A stretch of 64,000 nucleotides of DNA from Acinetobacter sp. NIPH 298 (GTDB lineage: Bacteria; Pseudomonadota; Gammaproteobacteria; Pseudomonadales; Moraxellaceae): contig NZ_KB850055.1 in assembly GCF_000369505.1 (NCBI RefSeq), positions 1,116,001-1,180,000 on the forward strand. Direction: 5' to 3'. The notes under the pieces are model-generated. The model searched no databases, was not told where the DNA came from, and saw only the letters and a program-made list of their open reading frames with translations. The translations under genes were made by a program, and so were the position numbers. This document shows, one piece after another, positions 14,880 through 25,157 of this stretch (position 1 is the first letter of the stretch; each line of letters opens with the position of its first letter).

Positions 14880-15356
14880 ATGAAAAAATTATTACTTGCA
14901 GGTCTTTTTAGCTTTTCTTTAGTGGGTTGTGCAACAACTACTCAACAGCCTCAAGATACCGTACAGGAAACAATTCGCTACTCGACCAGCCCTTGTTTTG
15001 GTGCATGCCCGATTTATTCTGTTGAAATTTCTCCTTCAGGGAAGGTTCATTTTGATGGGAAGCAATATACCAAAGTTGTTGGGACGCAAGACCTTACCGT
15101 TGATCCTTCTGTTTATAGCAAGCTTCAACAAGAGCTGAAAACGTATCGCCCCGAAACAGGTATGAGTGTAAAAACTACAGCTTGTGAAGAGACCGCAACT
15201 GACCAGCAGAATGCCTATTTTTCTTGGTCACGCCCAGATGGTACCGTAACTAAACTAAGTCACTACATGGGCTGTATTTCGCCAGCAAATGCTGAGCTCA
15301 ATAAACTGATTGAAAAGTTACCAAAAATGATTGGGGTTGATGGTTTAGTGAGTTAA
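14880..15356 (+). CDS. DUF6438-type lipoprotein
   Basis: 158 residues. MKKLLLAGLFSFSLVGC is a lipoprotein signal with lipobox LVGC (Cys17). The mature part has CFGACPIYSVEISPSGKV, the hallmark of DUF6438 proteins, with more conserved cysteines (TTACEE, MGCIS). The four cysteines probably make disulfides in the periplasm. Function unknown. It is monocistronic: own upstream region, strong terminator downstream. Confidence 0.8.
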   Translation: MKKLLLAGLFSFSLVGCATTTQQPQDTVQETIRYSTSPCFGACPIYSVEISPSGKVHFDGKQYTKVVGTQDLTVDPSVYSKLQQELKTYRPETGMSVKTTACEETATDQQNAYFSWSRPDGTVTKLSHYMGCISPANAELNKLIEKLPKMIGVDGLVS

Positions 15357-15374
15357 ATAGAATATTATTTATTT

Positions 15375-15398
15375 GCCCCGATATATCGGGGCATTTTT
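15375..15398. terminator. Bidirectional terminator
   Basis: GCCCCGATATATCGGGGC is an 18-bp perfect palindrome followed by ATTTTT; A/T-rich on both sides. It separates the convergent lipoprotein and RES toxin genes. Confidence 0.88.
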
Positions 15399-15415
15399 AT
15401 ATGAAGATTGCCATC

Positions 15416-16180
15416 TTATGCTGGCATTGGAAATTCACCTTGTTGTAAAAACTGTGATAATTCAAAACGTACAATGCTTGAATCTTCGACCGCTTTAAAT
15501 ATAACTTCATCCGCACCAATATCACAAAACCATTGCGCTCGATCTATCGGGCTATTTTGGCTAAAGTGATCTGCTGTAAATAGTCCAACACAAGCTGCAT
15601 GGTTATTTTCACGAGCAGATGGATATTCAAATATTTCTATGCCTGCATTTCTCATGGATGTACCCAACTGTTGTGCATAACTGTAGTTTGTCGGGTGAGC
15701 GATAAAATCAAGATACTGGTCAAATGGTGGAGATTGTAAACGAATTCCTTTAGTACAATGATAGCCGACTGAGAATAAGGTGTGCTCGGTACGTATCGTA
15801 TTTTTCTTAGGTTTTCCATCCATTGAATGCCAGAATATAAAGCGATAATAAGCTGATTCTGCTAGTGTAACCGCGATGCTACATCCTCCATAAAAAATAC
15901 TTGGTTCAAAGGTACGACCAAAACGTGAACCCCATTTTAGTGGAGGGTAGCGAAAAGGTGTTTTAAGCAGATAATGTAAATGATCTGAGTGTGGAGGGTA
16001 TGGTGGCTTAACCAATTCCAGCATATCCTCCAATAATGCTTGTTCTTCTAAGGTATCAACTAATTGTCGTGTCGCAATTTGTTCTTGGCTCTCAACTAAA
16101 CGATATAAAGTACCAGATAGAGGCGTTATTTGTTGGTTTCCTTCACATTGTAGCCATAGATTTTTTTCAATGGCCGTCAT
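15416..16180 (-). CDS. RES-domain toxin (NAD+ phosphorylase type)
   Basis: 254 residues. The RES core is visible: TPFRYPPLKWGSRFG with its arginines near residue 73-85, the glutamate in VTLAESAYYRF near 104-114, and a downstream serine region (EYPSARENN). RES toxins degrade NAD+ and stop growth until the partner antitoxin binds them. The gene overlaps the upstream antitoxin gene by 4 bp, the standard order (antitoxin first). Confidence 0.88.
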   Translation of the reverse strand: MTAIEKNLWLQCEGNQQITPLSGTLYRLVESQEQIATRQLVDTLEEQALLEDMLELVKPPYPPHSDHLHYLLKTPFRYPPLKWGSRFGRTFEPSIFYGGCSIAVTLAESAYYRFIFWHSMDGKPKKNTIRTEHTLFSVGYHCTKGIRLQSPPFDQYLDFIAHPTNYSYAQQLGTSMRNAGIEIFEYPSARENNHAACVGLFTADHFSQNSPIDRAQWFCDIGADEVIFKAVEDSSIVRFELSQFLQQGEFPMPA

Positions 16181-16548
16181 ACTTTACCTCGAATTGCATC
16201 GACAAATTGCAGAACAGACACCAGTCCACTCACGCTCTCGATTTGTTCAACAGGAACACCACCAGTCACACGATTTGGTGTATTCATAAAGTGACGCATC
16301 CAGTCTGTGTCTCCACCAGTCAAAGCATATAATGCCCGTGATAGACGAATAAGCAATAGCGCCAATTCACCCTGTTTAGAAGCAGGATCTAGCTCAGGAT
16401 TGTTTTTCAATCGGCTGATCGCTGTACGATGTACACCTAAAATGGCTGCCAATTGTACTTGTTTTAGGTCAAGTTGCTCTGCCGCATTGAGGACCGCTTT
16501 AGCGAGAACTACTTTTTTGTCTGCGGGTTGTTTTAGTAATGCACTCAT
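16177..16548 (-). CDS. Xre/MbcA/ParS-type antitoxin
   Basis: 123 residues from ATG 16548, with GAGGG eight bases upstream; nine more codons upstream are open but lack a ribosome site. The N-terminal half is a helix-turn-helix (LKQVQLAAILGVHRTAISRL) and the C-terminal half is the MbcA/ParS toxin-binding domain ending in the DWMRHFMNTPNRVTGGVP region typical of the family. It neutralises the RES toxin and should repress its own promoter. Confidence 0.88.
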   Translation of the reverse strand: MSALLKQPADKKVVLAKAVLNAAEQLDLKQVQLAAILGVHRTAISRLKNNPELDPASKQGELALLLIRLSRALYALTGGDTDWMRHFMNTPNRVTGGVPVEQIESVSGLVSVLQFVDAIRGKV

Positions 16549-16729
16549 GATGAAACCCTCATGTCGTATATGCACTTATTATATGTTAATTGTGCAATAT
16601 GCACAACTTTGTGTTGGAGCAATGATTTTGTATGAGTATGATATAAGTAGAATCTGATTGGCGAAAATAGATATAGTTGAATAAAGGTAGATAAAATAAC
16701 GCATTAAATCAAATGTAGAAAAATAGCTC

Positions 16730-16751
16730 ATATTATTATTTAAAATAATAT
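16730..16751. promoter_or_regulatory. A/T dyad upstream of the sulfur module
   Basis: ATATTATT and AATAATAT flank a 6-bp spacer, 32 bp before the first YeeE-like start. This spacing and A/T content suits an ArsR/BigR-type repressor site, but no such regulator gene is adjacent and A/T dyads arise easily by chance. Confidence 0.3.
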
Positions 16752-16783
16752 ATTATAAAAACACATAATGTTTGGAGCGGAAT

Positions 16784-17200
16784 ATGCATAGCATTTTGTT
16801 GGCACTGATGGGCGGTGTGCTTATTGGGTTAGCAGTTATTGGTTACTTATATGTGAATGGTCGGATTGCAGGAATTAGTGGTCTGATCGCCCAGCTACTC
16901 CAACCAAAATCATTATTTAAAAGCCCAGCTTTTTGGTTTTTGTTGGGCCTACTTATCACACCATTTATTTATCAATTATTTGTTAAGCCTGAGATCATCT
17001 TAGAGTCATCTCCGATCGCCTTGGTTGCGGCGGGGGTATTGGTTGGCTTCGGTACACGCTTAGGTTCGGGATGTACCAGTGGACATGGTATTTGTGGAAT
17101 AAGTCGTTTATCTATCCGTTCAATAATCGCAACGATGATATTTATGTTTGCTGGGATCGTAACGGTATATATAGCTCGTCATCTAGTGGGAGCGATGTAA
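16784..17200 (+). CDS. YeeE/YedE-family sulfur transporter, first half
   Basis: 138 residues, starting at ATG 16784 behind GGAGCGG. Four hydrophobic segments are predicted. The GFGTRLGSGCTSGHGICGISRLS motif (key residues G-SGCTSGHG-CG) holds the conserved cysteines that relay thiosulfate or reduced sulfur in YeeE/TsuA proteins. It is a half-size protein and should pair with the next gene product to make a complete transporter. The stop and the next start overlap (TAATG). Confidence 0.85.
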   Translation: MHSILLALMGGVLIGLAVIGYLYVNGRIAGISGLIAQLLQPKSLFKSPAFWFLLGLLITPFIYQLFVKPEIILESSPIALVAAGVLVGFGTRLGSGCTSGHGICGISRLSIRSIIATMIFMFAGIVTVYIARHLVGAM

Positions 17201-17610
17201 TGAAAAATATTTTCGCTTTTTTATTTGGTAGCTTATTTGCTTTAGGTTTAATGATTTCTGGGATGTCAAATCCAGCAAAAGTTTTAGGTTTCTTAGATAT
17301 CTTTGGTGAATGGGATATCAGCTTAATGTTTGTGATGATTGGTGCAATTGCTGTTGCAATTATTCCTTTCCAAAAAGCAATTCGTCACCCAAAAACATTA
17401 TTTGGAGAAAAAATTACTTTACCAACGAATACTCAGATTGATAAAAAACTGGTGATCGGAGCAATTTTATTCGGTGTTGGTTGGGGTATTGCGGGTGTTT
17501 GTCCTGCACCTGCAATTACATTGATTGGCTTGGGTTATTCTCAAATTTGGTATTTTATTACAGCCATGCTGTTTGGAATGTTTATTCATCATTTATGGGC
17601 TAAGCGCTAG
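17200..17610 (+). CDS. YeeE/YedE-family (DUF6691) sulfur transporter, second half
   Basis: 136 residues from ATG 17200, overlapping the preceding TAA by one base. Four hydrophobic segments; FGLMISGMSNPAKVLGFLD-like opening (ALGLMISGMSNPAKV) and GVGWGIAGVCPAPA with the conserved cysteine identify the DUF6691/YeeE second half. Together with the first half it should bring a reduced sulfur compound across the inner membrane. Confidence 0.85.
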   Translation: MKNIFAFLFGSLFALGLMISGMSNPAKVLGFLDIFGEWDISLMFVMIGAIAVAIIPFQKAIRHPKTLFGEKITLPTNTQIDKKLVIGAILFGVGWGIAGVCPAPAITLIGLGYSQIWYFITAMLFGMFIHHLWAKR

Positions 17611-17620
17611 GAGAAATACC

Positions 17621-18493
17621 ATGCAATATCCTCAAGTTAAAGCTTTTTTTGATCAAGATACCAATACATTTAGTTATGTAGTGAGCGATCCACAGACGAA
17701 CTGTTGTGCTGTAATTGATAGCGTATTGAACTATGACTCTGCATCGGCTTCAACTTCGACTGAAAGTGCGGATCAAATCATTCAATATGTTGAAGATCAT
17801 CAATTAAAAGTTGAATGGATATTGGAAACACATGTACATGCAGATCATTTAACCGCTTCTCAATACTTAAAATCAAAATTGGGTGGCAAAGTTGCCATGA
17901 GTCAGAAGATCAGTATTGTTCAACAAACTTTCAGTGCAATATACGGCATTGATATAAAGTATTTTAACACCCATCAAAGCTTTGATTATTTATTCAAAGA
18001 TAACGAGCATTTTAGTATCGGTGAATTGGATGCATTCAATCTCCCAACACCAGGACATACACCTGCATGCTTAAGTTATGTGATCGGTGATGCTGTTTTC
18101 GTAGGGGATACGCTATTTATGCCAGACTATGGCACAGCACGTTGTGACTTTCCTAAAGGTAGTGCAGATACTTTATTTTATTCGGTACAAAAACTATATC
18201 AACTTCCTGATCAAACACGAGTTTTTCTCTGTCATGATTATAAGCCTGAAGGAAGAAATGAATACCTTTATGAAACAACTATCAATGCACAAAAGCAAAC
18301 CAATATTCATATAGATGCTAAAACTCACAAGCAAGATTTTGTGAATATGCGACAAGCACGAGATGCAACTTTGGCTATGCCCAAACTGATTCTGCCAGCT
18401 ATTCAAATCAACATGGATGCTGGGCGTTTTCCTGAACCTGAGTCCAATGGCATACGTTATTTAAAGCTGCCTTTAAACTACTTTAAGCAGTAA
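17621..18493 (+). CDS. Persulfide-dioxygenase-like MBL-fold hydrolase
   Basis: 290 residues; ATG 17621 with AGGAG ten bases upstream. The metal motif THVHADH gives H71, H73, D75 and H76; the further ligands are in GHTPACLS and the late LCHDYKPEGR. It belongs to the ETHE1/Blh branch, which oxidises glutathione persulfide to sulfite with a mononuclear iron. Grouping with two YeeE/YedE halves is the usual layout of bacterial sulfide/thiosulfate handling modules. Confidence 0.85.
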   Translation: MQYPQVKAFFDQDTNTFSYVVSDPQTNCCAVIDSVLNYDSASASTSTESADQIIQYVEDHQLKVEWILETHVHADHLTASQYLKSKLGGKVAMSQKISIVQQTFSAIYGIDIKYFNTHQSFDYLFKDNEHFSIGELDAFNLPTPGHTPACLSYVIGDAVFVGDTLFMPDYGTARCDFPKGSADTLFYSVQKLYQLPDQTRVFLCHDYKPEGRNEYLYETTINAQKQTNIHIDAKTHKQDFVNMRQARDATLAMPKLILPAIQINMDAGRFPEPESNGIRYLKLPLNYFKQ

Positions 18494-18541
18494 ATCACCT
18501 GAGCTGGGATTACTAAATATCGATGTTATCGCATGTGCTCA

Positions 18542-18555
18542 AAATAGCCTAAGTA
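18542..18555 (+). repeat. Dispersed 14-bp repeat, copy 3
   Basis: AAATAGCCTAAGTA, identical to 6921-6934 and 14771-14784. It lies 49 bp after the MBL gene and 126 bp before the phosphatase gene. Confidence 0.6.
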
Positions 18556-18680
18556 AAATTAAACATCTATTTTATTAACTTAGTCACATGCAATTTCCAA
18601 ACATAAATTTTTGTACATTCAGTCAACGCTATGATAAAAATACAATTCATTTTTAAACTTGCTGAAATTAAGGTGTTTAA

Positions 18681-19379
18681 ATGACCACCATTTATTTAGT
18701 CAGACATGGTCAGGCTTCATTTGGTAAAAGTAATTACGATGAGCTATCTGCAAATGGTGAAGCACAAGCAAAGCTCTTAGGGCAATATTTTAAGCATCTT
18801 TTTACTGAACCGCCTTATATCGTTTCAGGTAGCATGAAGCGACATCAACAAACCACTCAAATTTCATTGAATGAGTGTTTTCCTCAAGCGGATTATAAAA
18901 CTGATGGGTTATGGAATGAGTTTAATCATCAGCAAGTATTTTCTTTATATGAGCCAAGGTTTGCTCAACCAGAAGTATTGCAACAAGACGTTTTTCAAGA
19001 AGTAGACCCTAGAGCTTATTTATTTCAGATTTTCGATCAAGCGATTGCTCGTTGGACAAACGAAGAATTTCATCATGAGTATGATGAATCTTGGATCACC
19101 TTTAAAATGCGTGTAGAAAGTGCATTAGAGAATTTATGTGCAGAGTTAACACATAAACAACCCCAAGAAGCTGTTGTTTTTACTTCTGGTGGCGTGATCT
19201 CCGTTGTGGTCGGTAAATTACTTGAGTTAAGTGTGCAACGTACTTTCGCGCTCAGTTGGTCGATTGCGAACACAAGTGTTACTACCTTGAAGTTAGTCAA
19301 TGGTGAGCCACAGCTATTGAGTGTGAACGAGCATCAATTTATTAAATCTAAAAATCCAGATTTGCTAACTTGGTTGTAA
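18681..19379 (+). CDS. Histidine phosphatase family protein
   Basis: 232 residues. The catalytic LVRHGQASFG (residues ~6-15) has the RHG histidine, with the second histidine/arginine region at SGSMKRHQQT and the glutamate in WNEFNHQQ. This is a phosphoglycerate-mutase-like phosphatase. The family covers sugar phosphates, alpha-ribazole phosphate and phosphoproteins; no cobalamin genes are near, so the substrate is left open. Alone in its transcription unit. Confidence 0.85.
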   Translation: MTTIYLVRHGQASFGKSNYDELSANGEAQAKLLGQYFKHLFTEPPYIVSGSMKRHQQTTQISLNECFPQADYKTDGLWNEFNHQQVFSLYEPRFAQPEVLQQDVFQEVDPRAYLFQIFDQAIARWTNEEFHHEYDESWITFKMRVESALENLCAELTHKQPQEAVVFTSGGVISVVVGKLLELSVQRTFALSWSIANTSVTTLKLVNGEPQLLSVNEHQFIKSKNPDLLTWL

Positions 19380-19553
19380 CTGGGAGAACTCGTCTATTAA
19401 ATCATCTGAAAAGTGATGTTCGCTTACTCAGACTTAAATTCTTGTGAGTCTATCGTAATGGGACAAAAAATAGACAGGCATACGTGTTTTGAGTGGGTTT
19501 TTTGAGTTTCTGTGGTATAAAAATATCTCAACAATCCAACTTGAGAATAAGAA

Positions 19554-19814
19554 ATGTCTGAACAAAAATATCATTGGTATTTAATTGGTTATACTTTTAA
19601 TGATAAGAATGATAGTGGTAATACTCGAAATTTTAGTATTCAACTGCCATTGGAAACCTTTTTACCACCCGTTTCCCAATCAAAATTAAATGAGCTTGGT
19701 GTAATTGGACTGGAATGGATCAAAAAGAACGATCCATCAGCAGATCCTGAGAATTTGTTTACGTTATCTATTTGTTATTTAGGTGAGATGACCACGAAGG
19801 AATTTCACGCTTAA
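19554..19814 (+). CDS. Conserved hypothetical protein, 86 aa
   Basis: 86 residues, starting at ATG 19554 behind GAGAATAAG. Soluble, acidic to neutral, with a beta-rich start (YHWYLIGYTF) and no signal peptide or known motif. Its own terminator follows at once. I do not recognise the family. The clean start, ordered sequence and terminator support a real gene. Confidence 0.65.
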   Translation: MSEQKYHWYLIGYTFNDKNDSGNTRNFSIQLPLETFLPPVSQSKLNELGVIGLEWIKKNDPSADPENLFTLSICYLGEMTTKEFHA

Positions 19815-19826
19815 AATAACTAGATC

Positions 19827-19856
19827 GGAAAGCCCTGAGCTGGGCTTTCCATTTCT
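19827..19856. terminator. Bidirectional terminator
   Basis: GGAAAGCCC pairs with GGGCTTTCC around a 6-nt loop, followed by ATTTCTTT; between convergent genes. Confidence 0.85.
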
Positions 19857-19891
19857 TTATTGTATGAAAACGCTTGATAAGATTTTTATTT

Positions 19892-20524
19892 TCAGGTCTT
19901 CACTCCATCTTGTTCAATTCTTACTGCCGCTTTCCAGCTAGGTAATGAACTTAATCCCTCGACATATTTTTGAATATTTGGGTAATTCTCACCTTGTGAC
20001 ATTTGATGAATTAAGGCATGAAGTCCAAATCCCATCATAAAGTCTGCTCCAGTTAAACGATCTTCCACCAAATATGATTTATTTTCTAAATAATCATTTA
20101 GATAACCAAAAACCTTATCAAATTCAACTTGAGTATAGTTTTCTAGAAATATCAACTGCGTACCTTGCTTAGTCTCTATCTCATTAAAAACTTTTAATAA
20201 AAATGGCAACATGGCAGAGCTTTCAGAGAAATGAATCCACTGTAGATAGTCTACATAGGTAGCATCATTGATGCCTGGTGCTAAGTGAGGTGCAAATTTC
20301 TGAATTAATAACTCTACTATGGCACCTGATTCCGCAATGACTTTACCCTGCCACTCAATCACAGGAGACTTACCTAAAGAATGAATATTTTTTAAAGACT
20401 CAGGCGCTAAATGGGTAGTTAAATCACGGTAATAGCGTTGCAGCTGATACGGTTGTTTGATTTCCTCAAGTAACCACAAAATTCGAAAAGAACGTGACTG
20501 ATCTAAATGATGTAATGTAATCAT
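19892..20524 (-). CDS. Glutathione S-transferase
   Basis: 210 residues. The N-terminal thioredoxin-like domain starts MITLHHLDQSRSFRILWLLEE with the serine/arginine region that binds glutathione; the SPVIEWQGKVIAESGAIVELL stretch (cis-Pro and ESGAI glutathione contacts) follows. The C-terminal helical domain has TGADFMMGFGL (N-capping box). A cytosolic detoxification enzyme of bacterial GST type. Monocistronic. Confidence 0.9.
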   Translation of the reverse strand: MITLHHLDQSRSFRILWLLEEIKQPYQLQRYYRDLTTHLAPESLKNIHSLGKSPVIEWQGKVIAESGAIVELLIQKFAPHLAPGINDATYVDYLQWIHFSESSAMLPFLLKVFNEIETKQGTQLIFLENYTQVEFDKVFGYLNDYLENKSYLVEDRLTGADFMMGFGLHALIHQMSQGENYPNIQKYVEGLSSLPSWKAAVRIEQDGVKT

Positions 20525-20924
20525 GATAATTCCTGTTGAAAAGTTTTACGGTAATTTTCCCACACTTTTCAAATTTCAATAAGCGATTAAACACATTTAT
20601 CATGGCGACTTTCTAAAAAAGCATCTGAGCTACTAACTTTTGATGATTGTTCCATACCTATGGCTAAACAGGGGGAATGATGCCGATAGTTGGAAAGCGA
20701 CTTAGAAAACCTTTCCCCTTGATTTTGCTTCAACATATTGCTCAGAAAGATATCAGATCACTATTTATTGTTGGCGGTATTGTAGAGTGTTGTCAGTGCG
20801 ATTTAACAGTGAAAAAAGTTATTGTTGAAATTTTTCTATACGAAAAGGCACAAGCAAAAAGCTAGAAATATCTATAAAATGATCAAAATTATTCACTCAA
20901 TTTTAAACTTGGTTTTTTATATAA
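20525..20924. other. Intergenic region with one weak small ORF
   Basis: 400 bp between the divergent GST and glycosylase genes. Apart from the small frame at 20677-20865 I see no feature, only A/T-rich promoter-like DNA. Confidence 0.4.
20677..20865 (+). CDS. Doubtful small ORF, 62 aa
   Basis: 62 residues preceded by GGGGGAATG, which is a good ribosome site. The predicted peptide is basic with a hydrophobic centre and matches nothing I know. Codon use is not convincing. It may be a remnant of a gene or chance. Confidence 0.25.
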   Translation: MMPIVGKRLRKPFPLILLQHIAQKDIRSLFIVGGIVECCQCDLTVKKVIVEIFLYEKAQAKS

Positions 20925-21515
20925 ATGACTGATATAGAAATAGAAACACATCCGCTAACTCCTTTTCTACCTGCTCATGCAAAATTACTCATGTTAGGAA
21001 GTTTTCCACCGCCTCAAAGTAGATGGAAAATGGATTTCTATTATCCGAACTATCAAAATGATATGTGGCGAATATTTGGATTAATTTTCTTTAAAGACAA
21101 AGACTATTTTTTAGACTTGCCGAATAAAAACTTTAAAGAACAACACATTCGTGATTTTTTAACACAAATGGGTGTTGGAATATTTGATACGGCCTATCAA
21201 GTTAAACGGCTGCAAGGCAATGCTTCGGACAAGTTTTTGGAAATTGTCACACCAACTGATTTATCAAAATTGCTTGAAAAAATCCCAATGTGCCATACCA
21301 TCATGACGACAGGAGACAAAGCAACCGATACTTTGATGCAGCATTTTCCTGAGCAGCCAATTAAACCGGTGATTGGCCAATCGGTTCGGGTTAACTTTGC
21401 GAGTCGTGAACTCAGACTATATCGCTTACCCTCATCGTCACGGGCATATCCTTTAGCCTTAGAAAAAAAAGCGGATGCTTATCGACAATTCTTTGAAACA
21501 ATTGGTTTGGTTTAA
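20925..21515 (+). CDS. Uracil-DNA glycosylase superfamily protein
   Basis: 196 residues. The opening LMLGSFPPPQS is the superfamily motif 1 (GxxPP-like), followed by MDFYYPNYQNDMWRIFG, typical of Mug/TDG-like small glycosylases, and the late LPSSSRAYPL is motif 2 (normally with a serine in place of the H of classic UDG). It probably removes mismatched or damaged pyrimidines from DNA. The exact lesion is not predictable. Start ATG 20925; 16 bp gap to the convergent gene. Confidence 0.75.
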   Translation: MTDIEIETHPLTPFLPAHAKLLMLGSFPPPQSRWKMDFYYPNYQNDMWRIFGLIFFKDKDYFLDLPNKNFKEQHIRDFLTQMGVGIFDTAYQVKRLQGNASDKFLEIVTPTDLSKLLEKIPMCHTIMTTGDKATDTLMQHFPEQPIKPVIGQSVRVNFASRELRLYRLPSSSRAYPLALEKKADAYRQFFETIGLV

Positions 21516-21531
21516 TCAATCTAAAATTGAA

Positions 21532-23097
21532 CTACATCATCCATTCCACTGGAAAATAAGACACGACATGCATGCTAAACCTTTGGAATCTAGTGCTCTC
21601 AGGGTCGTGATGATGTTCAATGACTTGACCATTTTCCTTATGTTCAAACCAAACAATATTACCATCTGCATCAAGTTTAAGCTGATAGGCGACTTGAAGT
21701 AAATGCTGATCGAGCATAGCTGTGATTTGATCTTGTAAATGATCAGACTCCACCACTAGTCCCACTTCAGTATTTAGATGTGCAGAACGAGGGTCAAAAT
21801 TAAATGAACCAATAAAAACTTTTCCATCCACATCAAAAAATTTAGCATGTAGGCTTGAGCGATTTTTACCTTTTACAGGAATCACACTACCCGTTGCGAT
21901 TTCATACCAAGTCCGTTTTTTTCTTTCGATATTGGGTTTGAACTCGTAAAGTTGTACGCCATTTTGTAGAAGCGGTTTACGGTATTGACTATAAAATGAA
22001 TGTACCACAGCGACATCATTGGCGACCAAACTATTGGTGAGCACCCTAACTTTGATACCGTTATTCGATAATTGGCTTAAGTATTCTGTTCCGTGTTGAG
22101 TTGGCACAAAATAGGCCGAAACCAATTCCATGTGCTGCTCGGGTTTCCCCATAATCTTTAAGACTTGTGCATAAAGCAGTTCTTGCTCTTTTGCTTGTCC
22201 CGATGCTTTATTCGGTCGATCCGCAACAAAGTGTGCTTTTGCCCATTGAATAGGGTAGTTTTGAAGACGGATTTTTAAATAATCCTGCGCAGCTTCAAGC
22301 TTCTTTTCAGTAAGCGTATTTTCTTCATCAAAAGCCTGATAACTTTGCCTAATACTTTCAAATTGCTGCGATGTGCCTTGACCAAGTAATTGTTCAGTAG
22401 AATAACTTAAAGGACTTTGCCAAAACTCATCGAAGACCTCAGCAGCGTGATCAACAGACGCACCATAAAATAAAATGTCCATGTCACTAAATTGGAATTG
22501 ATCGCTGGCGTCAAAGTATTCACTACTAATATTTCGACCACCAGTGACTGCGATTGATGAATCGGCGATGGTGAGTTTATTGTGCATGCGATGGTTAATT
22601 TGATTTAACCTGAAAATATAGTCAATAAATCGCAGATGTCTAAACTTATACGGATTGAAAATACGAATGTCTAGATTTGGATGTTGCGAGAGTGCTTTAA
22701 GGGTTTTATCGAGTTTGACTCCATTTTGATCATCAATCAGTAATCGGATTTTTACCCCTCGGTCAGCAGCATTGAGTAATTCATAAAGCATCAAGTTGCC
22801 AATTGGATCATCATTCCAAATGTAATATTGCAAATCCAAATGATGTTTAGCGTTCCTGATTAAGTGAATACGAGATGCAATACTTAAAAATGCATCATCT
22901 AAAGCTAAAAATGCAGTTAAACCATTTTCAATATTAAGATCGGTTTGAGGATCATTTATCCATTTTGTTTTTGTTTGCAAGGGATTACTCCGATCATGGT
23001 TTTGATTGGGGGGCAATGAACAGCCACTTATTGCTAACATAATACCAAGTGCCATTATCTTGAAATGGTATGAATTATTTATCATTTTATTTATCAA
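21532..23097 (-). CDS. Phospholipase D-family lipoprotein (ClsC/YmdC-like)
   Basis: 521 residues. N-terminal signal with lipobox ISGC (Cys about 26). Two HKD motifs are intact: HNKLTIADSSIAVTGGRN near residue 180 and HAKFFDVDGKVFIGSFNFDPRS near 425. The layout matches ClsC/YmdC-type cardiolipin synthases and related phospholipases D, here probably attached to a membrane from the periplasmic side. The start could be ATG 23097 or the next ATG at 23085. No ymdB-like partner is adjacent. Confidence 0.82.
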   Translation of the reverse strand: MINKMINNSYHFKIMALGIMLAISGCSLPPNQNHDRSNPLQTKTKWINDPQTDLNIENGLTAFLALDDAFLSIASRIHLIRNAKHHLDLQYYIWNDDPIGNLMLYELLNAADRGVKIRLLIDDQNGVKLDKTLKALSQHPNLDIRIFNPYKFRHLRFIDYIFRLNQINHRMHNKLTIADSSIAVTGGRNISSEYFDASDQFQFSDMDILFYGASVDHAAEVFDEFWQSPLSYSTEQLLGQGTSQQFESIRQSYQAFDEENTLTEKKLEAAQDYLKIRLQNYPIQWAKAHFVADRPNKASGQAKEQELLYAQVLKIMGKPEQHMELVSAYFVPTQHGTEYLSQLSNNGIKVRVLTNSLVANDVAVVHSFYSQYRKPLLQNGVQLYEFKPNIERKKRTWYEIATGSVIPVKGKNRSSLHAKFFDVDGKVFIGSFNFDPRSAHLNTEVGLVVESDHLQDQITAMLDQHLLQVAYQLKLDADGNIVWFEHKENGQVIEHHHDPESTRFQRFSMHVVSYFPVEWMM

Positions 23098-23288
23098 GCG
23101 TGTGAGTCCAACAGTAATTTGTAGGTTATTGATTTTGTTATATATCTAAATACGTTTTCTTTCCAAGGTTTAAATGTAATTATAAATACAATCAATAACT
23201 TATATTTTCATTTATATACTTTTCCTATGTAAATACTCTGAATCAATACAGATATATAGTGTATAAATCAATAAATATTGAGCCACAG

Positions 23289-23308
23289 TACTATACTGGT
23301 GTATAGTA
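23289..23308. promoter_or_regulatory. FrmR operator/promoter
   Basis: TACTATACTGGTGTATAGTA is a perfect 8-bp inverted repeat with a 4-bp centre. It overlaps a -10-like TATAGT, 29 bp before frmR, exactly where an autorepressing FrmR should bind. Confidence 0.75.
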
Positions 23309-23336
23309 TATTTTTAGATTTAATGTGATCGACATT

Positions 23337-24742
<1,406 letters not shown>

Positions 24743-24754
24743 TTTTTAAGTTTA

Positions 24755-24785
24755 GATTTGATGGTGCGAAAAGTGCCATCAAATC
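24755..24785 (+). terminator. Hairpin after frmA
   Basis: GATTTGATGG pairs with CCATCAAATC around an 11-nt loop. The T-run is poor, so the strength of termination is uncertain. Confidence 0.5.
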
Positions 24786-24803
24786 ATCTATGAGCATCTA
24801 TTC

Positions 24804-25157
24804 ATGACGAAAGCACGTTTAAAACTTCATGTTCGTATATTGTCTGAAAATGAAATTGCTTTTGGACCTGGAAAAGCTGAGTTACTTGAAGCGATTCAAC
24901 GTACAGGCTCAATTTCTCAAGCCGCTAAATGCATGAATATGAGTTATCGGCGTGCGTGGCAATTGGTGGAAACAATGAACCAATGTTTTCGTTCCAATCT
25001 TGTTGAAACTCAGACTGGCGGAACACATGGTGGTGGTGCAGTGGTCACGGAATTAGGACAATTGGTATTAAATAAATTTAGAATAATGGAGCAGCAAGCG
25101 ATTCAGGCAGTCGAATCAGAATTTGAAGAGCTATCTAATTATATGAAAGTGAAATGA
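24804..25157 (+). CDS. ModE N-terminal-type winged-helix regulator
   Basis: 117 residues corresponding to the ModE DNA-binding domain only: GPGKAELLEAIQRTGSISQAAKCMNMSYRRAWQLV (key G-LL-I-TGSI-AA--MSYR-AW) then the wing GGTHGGGAVVTELG. The molybdate-binding TOBE domains of full ModE are absent. Single-domain members may still bind DNA but not molybdate. No mod genes are adjacent. Position 60 bp after frmA may give read-through expression. Confidence 0.85.
   Translation: MTKARLKLHVRILSENEIAFGPGKAELLEAIQRTGSISQAAKCMNMSYRRAWQLVETMNQCFRSNLVETQTGGTHGGGAVVTELGQLVLNKFRIMEQQAIQAVESEFEELSNYMKVK

Noticed and set aside
17071..17199. Longer start for the second YeeE-like half
   Set aside because: It would read another frame of the first half; the TAATG overlap at 17200 is the natural start.
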